DNA of 64,000 nt, taken from positions 8,874,122 through 8,938,121 of the forward strand of contig NC_092368.1 in assembly GCF_030848805.1 (NCBI RefSeq), read 5' to 3'. Shown here piece after piece: positions 31,131 through 41,719 of this stretch (positions are counted from its first letter, which is position 1; each line of letters begins with the position of its first letter). The stretch comes from Temnothorax longispinosus (lineage: Eukaryota > Arthropoda > Insecta > Hymenoptera > Formicidae). The notes beneath the pieces are model-generated. The model was not told where the DNA came from and did not search any database. It was given only the letters and a program-made list of their open reading frames with translations. Both the position numbers and the translations under genes were made by a program.

Positions 31131-31344
31131 AATATTTTTCAACGTTTTTAAAAACATTTTTAGTAATAAAAAAAATATTTAAAAAACGTTTAAATTAATA
31201 GAACAGATTCTTTTTTTCTTATTAAAAAAGTATTTATTTTATTGATTTTTTCATTATTCACTGGCAATTTAAATTCTTATTTTTGCTGTATTTATTTTAA
31301 CATTGTAAAAAAACGTTTTTTTAACATTAAAAAAAATGTGTTTT

Positions 31345-31487
31345 TAATTATTTTAAAAAATTAAAGAATTTATTGCGAAAAATATTACCTCAGACGCTCT
31401 TCACGAAATGAGGGAGGTTCCAGGTTCGAATCCTGGCTGAGGTAATATTTTTCGCAATAAATTCTTTACAGTTTTTTAAAATAATTA
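31345..31487. mobile_element. Palindromic hairpin with a tRNA T-arm in the loop
   Basis: Arms of about 48 bp (AAGAATTTATTGCGAAAAAT then ATTACCTCAG, and the inverse) enclose a 43-base loop. The loop contains CCAGGTTCGAATCCTGG at 31420-31436, a perfect T-stem/T-loop and B-box. The inner part of the arms (TTACCTCAG/CTGAGGTAA) would act as an acceptor stem, so the whole resembles a tRNA lacking a D-arm at the tip of a long hairpin. Confidence 0.65.
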
Positions 31488-31565
31488 ATTCGCGTCATAT
31501 TATGTATTATGTATTATGTATTATGCGTCGTATTATGTGCGTTGTATTATGATCATCTAGGAATC

Positions 31566-31722
31566 ATGCCGACTTGTTGTGTGAGAAATTGCAAAAGTCG
31601 TTCCGGTGGAGCTACGAAAACGAAAGACATCAAGTTCTTTCCATTTCCGCAAAATCGCGAATTAAAAGAAAAATGGCTCGAAGCTTGCCACCGAGAAGAA
31701 GAAAATTTAAACATAAACAGCG
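31566..31722 (+). CDS. THAP-domain first exon (fragment)
   Basis: From ATG at 31566 the frame reads MPTCCVRNCKSR, then TKDIKFFPFPQNRELKEKWL, the N-terminal half of a C2CH THAP zinc finger (C-x4-C, FP.P..). It reaches INSG|GTAAAT, a likely splice donor at about 31723, after which the open frame runs on only into low-complexity sequence. No second exon with the CxxH half and AVPT-type end was found downstream in the window. It may be a truncated gene copy or a P-like element fragment, distinct from the one at 4489. Confidence 0.5.
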
Positions 31723-31799
31723 GTAAATTTCAAGAATCATTTGAATTCGTATACAGTATAAAAACGTTACCTAATTTTATTCTGTTTGAATAAAATATT

Positions 31800-34130
31800 T
31801 ATTTTTTTCGTTACATGTCTTTTTATTATTATTTAAGTAAATTGCGTTTCAACCGAGGTTTCAACCCTTCTTCCTCACACTATAATTCAGAATCTACACT
31901 GTGGACGTGCGGTTAATTGACTCTAATCAAATTACGTAACCAAACTAGAACAGAATTAAAACAGAAGTTTAATAAATAAACTAATAAATGTAAGTTTAAT
32001 TGTCATTAGTTTATTTATTTATTTAAGGTTTTATTTAAAATTTTACATGATTCACACATTTTTATTTCTTATAAGCGAACTTCACCTTAAAGTGAGCGCA
32101 ACAAAATGGGTCGCCTCCTGATTGGTTCAACCGCCAAAGCTGCCGCCATTATACGCAATGCTTCACCTTGTTTTTTACACCATGGATGAACTGACTGACA
32201 GGAGACATCGAATTCAAGCTTGATTCATAAGAATCGACTTAAAAATTCCCTAGCGGCACTTTCTGCCAAGCGTAGAGAACCTTCTTTTCCGGCAGCGGTG
32301 GTAATACGATGTAAGGATACGAAATCTCTCCAGATAAACATGAAGCAATTGACTCAATATATATTATATAAGTATATACCTAATTTACCTAAATAGAAAT
32401 CTTCCTCCTGACCGATAAGTCTATCGACCTAATTTCGAAATACGCGCGCGATATCGAAACTGGCGATACCTGCGCCGCCAGCGTCGAAAAAGTGAAAGTG
32501 ACGTTTCTGATTATGACGTCATCATACAAGAACGTCGGCGTTAGGAGTATCTTAAAAATAAATTTTCCCATTTGGACTTTGCGTCGCAATATCTCCGCTC
32601 GTAGGGCACGTAGCGAAATATTATGAGAGAAACCCCCCCCTAATTGGACCCCAAGCTATCGATCAAGCCTACTTAGAACTTGATCCGTTCACTCGTTATC
32701 GAGATCTCAACATCTCGGGTACTCGCAACCCGTCGCGTCGCGTAAAAGAGTCACGGTCGGTCTCGCTCCGCGTGTACTTGGCGCGAGACACTACCGTGTC
32801 TCTTGATAGATCGGTAAAATTAAATCGTTTATATAATAAGATTTTTGTTATTTTTATATCTCGTAAATGGTCAGGAATTTGATAATGATGTATAGGATAT
32901 ATATTGCAGGACTTTCACTAAAGTATAATATAACATTGAAAAATTTTATCATTAATATATCTATGTGTTTGTTAATAACAAATTATTTGTTAAACAATTT
33001 GGCACTTTTTAATTCACATATTGGTATTGTCAAGTTCTCTTCGTTTACGCGGTTTCAGTTTCTACCATAAAATTATCCGTTATACGACACTTTATTTTGT
33101 TTTTATAAATATTTTGTAAATAAACAATTGCAGAGATAAAAGTTATTATTCTTTTTTGTAGGTGTGCTGATGCAGAGTTTGCGTGTGCGGTCAAAATTCG
33201 TATTTACCAGAACGGTTTTTCGTAGTTACGACGGCGGGTGGCTGCGATTTTTGTAACTCTTTCCGCTGAATTTCTCTTGGACCCTGCCATCTGACCCTGT
33301 AATATTCTTTAAAACCTTATATGGCTTTTATTAATGAAGTAATAAGATTCCGTCTTATATAAAAGTTGTATACGATTTGGAATATAAATTAAAAGTATTT
33401 ATTGACGTAGTTAATAATTTGTTTATTATTGTTTATAACAATTGTTCTTGAAAAATATTAATAAAGTAATTGTTATTTTAGCGTGGTAATCTTCTATAAG
33501 TATAAGAGAATGTGTTTCTGTAATTGTTTTATCTTCAACTATCCGTTTCATTTTATTTTAATTTATTACAAGTCCATATAACTATCCTCGTCTTACTCAT
33601 TGTGAATTTGCATAAGACTGGTATTAAACTATCCTCGTCTTTCGTACAGAAGTCGTATGCTAATTTAATTCATATAGAGGAAGTATTAAACTATCCTTTT
33701 CTTTACGTGCATGGCATAAGTCTGTCTCTCTTAGATTCATGAAGCGAATATTCAATTTTCAATCTCATTTATTAATTTAGTTAATTTAGATAGAAAATCG
33801 AAATTAACGCCATTGATGTTTAGAGACATGGAGGATTCTATTTTTAGCATAATAATTAGGTGTCAAAATCTCTGTTTGAAAATGAAATTTTTTATAGCCA
33901 AAATGTATAAAAGACCAAGAATATTAATGTAGAAGTGATTCAGTCTTCCTACGTTTAAATGGTAAAAAGTTTAAAATGGCGGACGTGAAACTTTAATAAT
34001 TTATAACTCGAAAACGATAAGAGATAGAGAGAGATGGGGTTTCTTTTGTTGTATTCAGGTAATCGAAGGCTTCATTTTATATACTCAGTCCTATTACTCG
34101 TGCCCGAGCGTGGTGACTTCTCTTCATATA
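31800..34130. other. Unassigned AT-rich region
   Basis: No recognisable gene. The stretch at 32390-32820 has higher GC and shares a repeat with 30762-30830. Short open frames at 32867, 33524 and elsewhere encode low-complexity hydrophobic peptides and are not supported. The rest is AT-rich. Confidence 0.45.
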
Positions 34131-34132
34131 CA

Positions 34133-35975
34133 CTAGATTTTTCGCCCGCGCTTCGCGCGGGCTCAAAATCTATTCCCCTCTCCCCAAACTCACTCATTAA
34201 TTAGGAGCACCTTTGATATTCTTTCTCCTCAAACTCTAATCTACATCTCTTCGAATTCTTTTTTAAAAAATAAAAAATAATAGATAATATAATGGATGCA
34301 GATTAGCATATTGTCAAATGTTTCAAAAATGTTATATTAAAGTCTTTAAATTTTATTTTTGCTCCTGCCTCACGCGTTTTCACCCTCCGTTGACCCACCA
34401 TTATTAACTCTCTTTTATTTTCTTCCATTTTATTTTCTTTTTTCGCAATCATCAAAAAATTAGAAAAATTTTGGCACTGGTTTCAAGAAAATCAATTTTT
34501 AATGAAAAATTATCCATTAATAAAAAAATAAACTTATCCTCCAAAAATTAAAAAAATTTTGACTCCTGTTTCATATATAATTTTTTAAGATTTGGTCAAT
34601 TAATACCCGAAAAATTGGAAAAATTTTGTAACCGGTTCTCAAAAAAATCGGTAACAAAAAATTATACACTTTATAGCAAACCCCAGGAAATTCTACCTTT
34701 ATTTCATATACAATTCTTTGAAATTCGATCAATTAACTCCCGAGAAATTTGAAAAATTTCGTAACCGGTTTCCACAAAAATTGGTAACAAAAAATTATCC
34801 ATAAAAAAAATTTATCTTGATATCTCAAAATTTATGGAAATTGGAGCAGAAATCGGAAACCCCTTTATTATTAGCAATTTTTCTATAAACTCATCGTAGC
34901 CATCCTCAAAAAATTAGAAAATTTTGAAACCGGTTTCCAAAAAATCGGTTATAAAAAATTATACACATCTTCGCCATCCCCAAAAAATTAGAAAAATTTG
35001 GGCATTGTTTTTAAAAAAGTAATGAAAAATTATCTTTAAAAAAATTCAGCTAATATCTCAAAATTTGAGGAAATTAGAACAATCACGTACCTACATTTTT
35101 TTAAACAAAAATCGAAAAACCCCTTTAGAAAAATTGGAAAAACTTCGTAACCGGTTTCAAGAAAATCAATTCATTAATAAAAAATTAAACTTATCCTCCA
35201 ACAATTAAAAAAATTTTGACACACGACTCCTATTTTATATATAATTCTTTAAGATTTGGTCAATTAATTCCCGAAAAATTTCAAAAAATTTGTAACCGGT
35301 AACGAAAAATTATACACTTTATAGCAATCCCGGGGAAATTCTACCTTTATTTCATATGTAATTCTTTAAGATTCAATTATTTTCCGAGAAATTGGAAAAA
35401 TTTTGTAACCGATTTCCAAAAAGATCGGTAACGAAAAATAATACACTTTATATCACTCCCCAGAAAATTCTACCTCTACTTCATATACAATTATTTAAAA
35501 TTCGGTCAATTAGTTGCCGAAAAATTGGAAAATTTTCTGATACCGATTTCCCCAAAGATCGGTAACGAAAAATTATACACTTTATGGCAGTCCCCGGGAA
35601 ATTCTACCCCTACTTCATATAATTCTTTAAGATTCGGTCAATTAATTTCCGAAAAATTGGAAAAATTTTGTAACCGGCTTCCAAAAAGATCGGTAACGAA
35701 AAATTATACACTTTATAGCACTCCCCGGAAAATTCTACCGCTTTTTCATATATAATTCTTTTAAATTCGGTCAATTATTTCCCGAAAAATTTGAAAAAAT
35801 TTCAGAACCGGTTTCCAGAAAATTGGTAGCAAAAAATTGGCCGCGACATTTTCATCTCCGGGAAATTCTACCCCTGTTTCATATACTTTTGGTAAAAATT
35901 CGGTCCACTAACGAATGAGTAGTTCGCGTACATACAGACAGACAGACAGACGTGACTTATATATATACATGTGTT
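34133..35975 (-). mobile_element. Non-autonomous Helitron-like element
   Basis: On the minus strand the 3' end is GCCCGCGC GAA GCGCGGGC, GAAAAAT, CTAG, then host T, a textbook Helitron terminus. The body consists of about a dozen degenerate ~130-bp units (CCGGTTTCCA, ATCGGTAAC, TATACACTTTATAGCA, TCTACC.CTATTTCATA). The far end has TCTGTCTGTCTGTATGT next to TATATATATAAG. It is a closer-to-complete relative of 8623-10079. There is no coding capacity. Confidence 0.7.
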
Positions 35976-35984
35976 GCGCACGTG

Positions 35985-36197
35985 AATTATACACATTGTA
36001 TATGGAACCTACAGTTTAACGCCGATTTCGAACGGCAATTTTTTAGAGAAGTTTTCGTGGCAAGACATACTCTCGGTGGTTTGCCATTGCCTTCCGAGAG
36101 GAAAACGAGCGAATAAAATTTTCTAGCTCTACCGGGAATCGAACCCAGGACTTTTGACTCAATAGACCAGTGTCTACTAGGCCACGCTCGTCCACTA
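35985..36197 (-). mobile_element. tRNA-derived SINE (minus orientation)
   Basis: The minus strand begins with a tRNA-like head (GGCCTAGTAGACACTGGTCT ... CCTGGGTTCGATTCCCGG), followed by a body with CTCGGAAGGCAATGGCAAAC, TCTTGCCACGAAAACTT and GGCGTTAAACTGTAGGTTCC. The GGCAATGGCAAACCACC and CTTGCCA.GAAAAC blocks and the final GTTAAACTGTAGGT are features I recognise from insect SINEs. Pol III would transcribe it; it encodes no protein and depends on a partner LINE. Confidence 0.75.
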
Positions 36198-36199
36198 GG

Positions 36200-36634
36200 G
36201 CTTCATTTTAGGGTGTTTAAAATTTTTGTGTTTTATGGATTTCTGTAATTTTTAATTATATCTCGGAATTGAGAAGAGATATGAAGTGGGGGTTTTTGTA
36301 TAATTATTTGGCATACTCTGCTGAGTGACTGTAGTAGTTTTATTGATTATTTTTAATATTTATTTTACGATAAATTTTATTGTTAATTAGTTTATTTTGA
36401 AAGATACAGGAATAATTTATTAACAAAAGTTGTTTGACCTTTCATGATGGTTCCGATAGTCATTTTAGTTAGGTTTGTTAATGGCATAATTTAATTGTTT
36501 ATAACAATCATGTTTGAAAAATACTAATAAGATAATTATTGTTTTAAGGTAGTCATGTTCTTTAGGCATAAAGGATTATATTCTTATAGTTGGTTTGCCT
36601 TTAATTAATTGATTTATATTTTATTCCAATTTTA
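36200..36634. other. AT-rich spacer between two SINEs
   Basis: No gene or repeat recognised. Confidence 0.5.
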
Positions 36635-36650
36635 TTAATACATTTATATA

Positions 36651-36915
36651 AAGGGCGGCAGTGTGGTCTAGTAGTAGAGCGCCAGACTCGTAATCTGAGA
36701 AACCAAGTTCGAGTCCACTAGAGCCATGAAGCATGGAATGTTTTTCCGATAGCTGCGCCCCTCCGTGCAAGATAGGCTCTTGTGCGAAAAAAACTGGGCT
36801 CCGTCTTTCGGAAAGAGACGTTAAGCCGTTGGTCCAAAGGGTTAAAGTGAGAGGAGAAGGATAGTATTGGTAGTAGATTGCGAACCCTGCCGGTATATCC
36901 AATAAATTACGAATT
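36651..36915 (+). mobile_element. tRNA-derived SINE (Thr-CGT-like head) with 16-bp target duplication
   Basis: The head GTGGTCTAGTAGTAGAGCGC, CCAGACTCGTAATCTGA (loop CTCGTAA, anticodon CGT) and AAGTTCGAGTCCACT forms a good tRNA-like D, anticodon and T arm. The body contains GCTCCGTCTTTCGGAAAGAG and ACGTTAAGCCGTTGGTCC. It is flanked by TTAATACATTTATATA (36635-36650) and TTAATACATTCATATA (36916-36931), one mismatch in 16, the mark of LINE-mediated insertion. Confidence 0.85.
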
Positions 36916-37096
36916 TTAATACATTCATATAGAACATACATTTCTTTCCGTTAGATCCGTGAGTCAAACTGAATTTACATTACATAAAGGATCTTACAAA
37001 GTCTGTATAAGCAATGAATAGCAATGAACAGTTAACTTTATTGATTCTAGGAAATTTTAACAAGTAGTTGTCCAAAAGTTTATAGTGTGATTCGAT

Positions 37097-37250
37097 CATT
37101 CAATCGATCGAAGCCAGCTCGCTACTACCCTCACTTCTCACATCCGCCGTTTGTCAGTATACCTCAACGATCGATTTTTTCCTTTCTTGCTAACCGGTAC
37201 GCACTTCTCTATTGCTTGGTCCGCTCGATCATTCCTTCGTATATTTTTCT
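37097..37250. repeat. Direct repeat flanking the Gypsy element, left copy
   Basis: ATTCAATCGATCGAAGCCAG, CTCGCTACTACCCTCACTTC and TCACATCCGCCG occur here and again in the same orientation at 46330-46460, just outside the other end of the Gypsy. The two copies differ by scattered substitutions. Confidence 0.7.
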
Positions 37251-37254
37251 CTCT

Positions 37255-37631
37255 TGTTGTGCCCCCTTTTTACGGGGGGACACCTGGGATCGTTTTATCC
37301 ACGGAGGAGGCGGGATGGATTAACAACACTTTTCAATAAACGATAACTTTAATTAATCCACTCTGAGTTACAATGATTATTCGCGTTAAACGCCTGTCGC
37401 TTCGAGACTCCAATTGCCCTCTCGTATCCTGTTGTCCTTCCTTTTGAATCCTCGTCCTGTCCTTCGATATCGCTGAGTTGCTCGATCGTATGTGGGCCGA
37501 TCGCGCAACTCGTCTCTTGCTGATTCGGCGTTGCGTAATTCTTTCGGGCTTTCGCGGTCGCGTTCCCTATTATTATTTTTTTTGTCTTTCTTAATTTATA
37601 TTTTATTATTATATTAATTGGGGCCGCAACA
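37255..37631 (-). repeat. Gypsy 3' LTR
   Basis: 377 bp. On the minus strand it starts TGTTGCGGCCCC and ends GGGGGCACAACA. It is preceded (minus strand) by the purine tract AAAGGGGGAGGGA at about 37632-37645, the plus-strand primer. Confidence 0.93.
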
Positions 37632-37645
37632 TCCCTCCCCCTTTG
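37632..37645 (-). promoter_or_regulatory. Gypsy polypurine tract
   Basis: On the minus strand AAAGGGGGAGGGA directly precedes the 3' LTR, as expected for the primer of plus-strand DNA synthesis. Confidence 0.75.
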
Positions 37646-37765
37646 AGAGAAGGAAACTACGGTCTGTAGTTTTCGCTACAATTTTTCGCTGCTTATCCTA
37701 TTTCTATTTCTATTAGGGTGGTTTATTTTCTTTATTTGTTTCTGAGGTTACATTCTTCTTATTTT

Positions 37766-39497
37766 CTAGTATAGTATCGCTGAGTCGCCCTGTACGTGCG
37801 GTCGGGCGCTTGCTCGTTTCTTATGTCTTTTTATTACATAGATGATTATTCCTACTATGCTTAATATAATTATTAACGTAAGTGTCGATCCTACGGGATA
37901 TATGACATAGGGATTTTTTATTAGGGTGTCTTGGGATTTTTCTAATTCTTTATTTATGTCGCTTATGTCTAGACTTAATTCCATTAATTCGTTCGGATTT
38001 CTAATTACAGGTTCTAATCTAATTTCTTTTTTTGCTTGTTCGTTAATATTTTTATTTTTGTTTGTTAGCGTTAGGTTAAAATCTGCTAAGTGCATTTCTA
38101 TTTGTCTCATAGTCGTTTGTCTTTTTGTTTTTATAATAATGTCGGGTGTGGTTAGTTTACAATTTTCGATTATACTTAGTTTCCCTGTTCTTTCTATTTC
38201 TATTTTTTGTTCTGCCTGTTCATTACATTGAATCGTTAGCTGTTGTTTTTTCGGCGTTAAGAATAGCCACGTTTGTGGTTTGCTTAATGTTATCCATAAG
38301 GTTACGTTTGACATTATTTGACGTTTCTCGCAGGTGTTTACATATCCTGGCGTTTTTACGTAAACTTGTACTTCGCATGGTGCGTCGGCTTTTACAAAGT
38401 ATACCGGGTAGTTTCGGTTATATACATATTTTATTCCGTTTCGTTTACAGTCGTTTAAATCGCGTTCCTCTAGCGTTATGTAATTATGATTCTCTTTATC
38501 TATTGCTAATATGAAAATATTCGCGTGGTTATAGACAGGTAATGGTGTCGTTCTTATTATTTCATACACGGGGTATGCTACCACGGGAAATTTTATTATC
38601 GTATAAATGTTCGGTTTATCATAATACGCGTTAATTTCTACATAGCTTTATATATCGTTCCAATTTTCTAGTCTAGCTTTAAATGGAAAGTGGGATCCAC
38701 GCGTCAATTGTGACGTTGCCTCTTTTAGTTCGGTTATTATTTTTTCTATTGGTAATAGGCGGGTGAGTATGACTCCTTCTCGCGAATATGTGAGGTGGTC
38801 TATCGTGTCTTTCACATCTTCTATTAGATCCTCTGTAATTGTGGTTAGTATTAATAACTGTTCGTCTATTTCTTCTCTTCTGGCGTACAGTGCTGTGTCC
38901 AGCTGTAACCGTCTCGTGACGTTCGTCATCAGTTGTTCGTTGTGGTATAACAATTTTTCTAAGGCCTCCATGTGGCCTATTGTGGCATTTATCACCTTTA
39001 ATTGACTTTTTGCGGTGTGCCGTAGAGTCTGTTGCTGATTTTGTATCAGTTCAAGCTGCTCCTGTATGTGTTTTGCGTCGTCGGCATCCATAGTGCCGAA
39101 CAGCGTTTTGCTGATCGTGCCGATCGCGTCTATTAAACCTCGTTTATTATTATTTGTTTTATATATAGTCTGTAATCGCGTTAATAATTGCGTTAATTTT
39201 TTGTTATTTTTCTCTATCGTATGGAGAATGTTTTTGCACGTCTGCTGCGTGTCCTTTGCGATTATCGTTTCGCATACTTCTTCGGCTTGCTGTAGAAATT
39301 CCTAAAGTTGATGATATCGGTTTCCTAGGGCTGCTACGTCGATTTTAATCGCTAGTTTCCATGTAGCTTCTACCTGTTGCAATTGTCCGGTTCTCTCAAA
39401 GTATATTCCCGGCTCGCTGCTGAATTGTCGTATCTCGTACGATGGTGTTGTCTCAGGTTTCGCTTTTTTCGCGAAGTGCTGGACGACGATCAGCGTC
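37766..39497 (-). pseudogene. env: Errantivirus-type envelope glycoprotein remnant
   Basis: Three in-frame segments, separated by two stop codons (near 39304 and 38646), encode an F-protein-like envelope. A likely splice acceptor, TTATCTTACAG, ends at about 39498 on the minus strand, consistent with env being made from a spliced RNA in this group. The region near 39085-39135 has a basic NNNKRG cleavage-like site followed by a hydrophobic, fusion-peptide-like stretch and LFGTMDADD; a long helical region follows (38650-39090). The C-terminal 272-codon segment has several N-linked glycosylation sequons, a hydrophobic transmembrane segment at about residues 230-250 and a basic tail. In the family Env mediates membrane fusion; here the stops would prevent a complete product. 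No signal peptide is seen in the remaining sequence. Confidence 0.8.
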
Positions 39498-39509
39498 CTG
39501 TAAGATAAG

Positions 39510-40480
39510 GACTCATGTTACCTTTCTTCGAATTTTTACCTTGGCTTGATAATGCCTTCTCCTCGCGTTTTGACGTAGAACTACGTCTTTCTCGGGGGGT
39601 ATGGGGGTATGACTGCAACGTTTTCTTGCAACGTTTTCATGCAACGTTTTCTTGCAACGTTTTCATGCAACGTTTTCTTTTTCTCGAAAAGTATTAAAGA
39701 AAAATATACTTTATTATATAGTTTTTGAAAGCTCTCGATGTAAGCTAAATGTTTTCGTGGTTAATTTTTTGATATGGGTTTGTTCTCGAAAAGTATTAAA
39801 GGAAAATATACTTTATTATATAGTTTTTGAAAGATTTCGATGTAAGCTAAATGTTTTCGCTCATCGTTGGTTATGTTCTTTTGATACTTCATCGATTTTT
39901 CGAAAATTTTTTAATATTGGAAATTTTGGATAGTGCGACCTCTTCGTTGGTTGCTAAATGTTTTCGCTCTTCGTTGGTTATGTTCTATTCTAATAGACGT
40001 AGTTCTACGTGTTAATTGCGGCACAGTTGTTACTGTGCTTGTTAATTTTTTTTCTCTCCTCGCGCGTTTAGTTGCTCTTGAGACGTAGTCCAGAGTACTT
40101 TAATCAATTTTATTAAAAATGCGGTGCATTCAGTGCAATCTGTATTTCGCGCCGGCGTCTTGCGACGCCTGTATGCGGTCGTATTAGTTGAGAGCGGCGC
40201 GAGCGGGTGCCGTAAGTTTGCCTGGTGCGCCTACTACTAGTGCGTGTGCGGGGCCCTCCTCGTCTCGCTCGCCCCCTCCCTCCTACGTGGAAGCGGCCTT
40301 AACACCCCCGGGCACATGGGTGCTTATCCGGCCCTTGGAGGTCACGTTGTATGTGGCCACCGGTCGACGTGTGGTGCGGATGATCCGCCGTGATTGATGT
40401 TCGGTAAGTACATATTATCTTATTTTCCTTAGTTTTTTCTATCGCCTACTTTCTATCGCCTACTTTCTATTGCTTACTTT
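39510..40480. other. Non-coding spacer between integrase and env with tandem repeats
   Basis: A 17-bp unit (GCAACGTTTTCTTGCAACG type) repeats about four times at 39617-39680, and a ~100-bp unit (TTCTCGAAAAGTATTAAAG, TATACTTTATTATATAG) occurs twice at 39682-39860. A GC-rich block at 40150-40400 has an open plus-strand frame of about 70 codons, but it opposes the Gypsy coding strand and has no domain I know. Confidence 0.55.
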
Positions 40481-40502
40481 CTTTTGCGCTGTTTTTACTG
40501 TT

Positions 40503-41716
40503 CTATAAAGGTTCTATAAAGTTTTTACTGTTCTTTAATCGGTTTACGTGTACTCGCGTGGTTTTCCGTCCCTTTTTGATCGTGTAATTGACGTCTGAAT
40601 GTTTTTCAATTACTTCATATGGTCCTATCCACGGGGATTCTAATTTTTTCAATCTCCCTCTACGCACCGTTTCGTCGTGCAAGAGAACTTTGTCTCCCAC
40701 TCGGAAATTAATTTCTTTTGTCTTCTTATCATACGTCTCCTTGGCCTTAGATTTTTCGTTTTGCAAATGTTCCTTTGCAACTCGTTGTGTCGCTCTTAAT
40801 TTTTCTTTTAGCTCTTGCGCGTAATCGTCATACGTATATGTTGGTTTCGGTGGTTGCGACAGTGCCGTCGGTAGTGTCGCTCGGTGCCCGTATACTAATT
40901 CAAAGGGTGTAAACCCGGTCGCCGTGTGGGCGTCGTGTTATACGCGAACATTACGTATGGCGTCCATTCGTCCCAGTCTGTCTGGTCCGCGTTAATATAA
41001 TGTCGCAAGTATTCGGCTAATGTTCTGTGAGAGCGTTCTAATGCTCCATTACTCTCGGGATGGTAGGCCGTTGTTTGAATTTTTTCTATCTTCAATAATT
41101 TACACGTGCTTTTAAATATTTCGCTAAGAAAATTTGTTCCTCTATCCGTCAGTATTTTGTCAGGGATACCGTATTCAAAGATAATCTTTGTGACAAATTT
41201 TTTCGCGATTGTATTCGCTTCTTGATTAGGTACGGGTATCGCCTTACTGAATTTTGATAAATTATCCTGAAACGTGAGGATATATTTATTTCCGTTTTCG
41301 GTCACCGTCAGTGGTCCTATTATATCTAGAGCACATTTTTCAAACGGTTTGTCCGCGGTGTCTGTTATTACTAAGGGTGCTTTATTTTTTCGCGATAACT
41401 TGTTCTTCTGACATAGTTCGCATTTATTAACGTAATCTTCGACGTCTCGAGTTAATCCTCTCCAATTATGCGTCAACCTTATTCGGTTTATGGTGCGTTC
41501 CACACCCTGATGTCCTCCTACAGGTGCATCATGGTATTCGTATAATATACGTTGTTTCTCTTCTTCTGTGTATTTTCTTTCGCTCTCCTCTTCGTTATTC
41601 TCTTCCTTCTCTATCTTGTTGATATCTGTCGGCACATGTCGACTCAGCGCATCCGCGTTTCTATTCTCTTGACCGGCCTTGTGTACGATAGTGTAATCGT
41701 ATTCCTCTAATTTCAA
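40503..41716 (-). pseudogene. Gypsy integrase remnant
   Basis: Continues from the RNase H after a TAG stop near 41718. The zinc-binding HHCC part contains HDAPVGGHQGVERTI and CELCQKNK. The catalytic core has CALDIIGPLT (first Asp), ILTDRGTNFLSE (second Asp) and AYHPESNGALERSHRTL (Glu), so the DDE triad is retained. Near 40895 a frameshift separates it from the C-terminal part (DKVLLHDETVRRGRLKKLES and WIGPYEVIE), the Gypsy C-terminal GPY/F-type domain. It ends FIEPL at 40503. Confidence 0.9.
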
Positions 41717-41719
41717 TCT

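Noticed and set aside
40188..40397. GC-rich plus-strand frame of about 70 codons with a PPPSY stretch
   Set aside because: It opposes the Gypsy coding strand, lies in its spacer and has no recognised domain; the PPxY-like sequence is probably chance.
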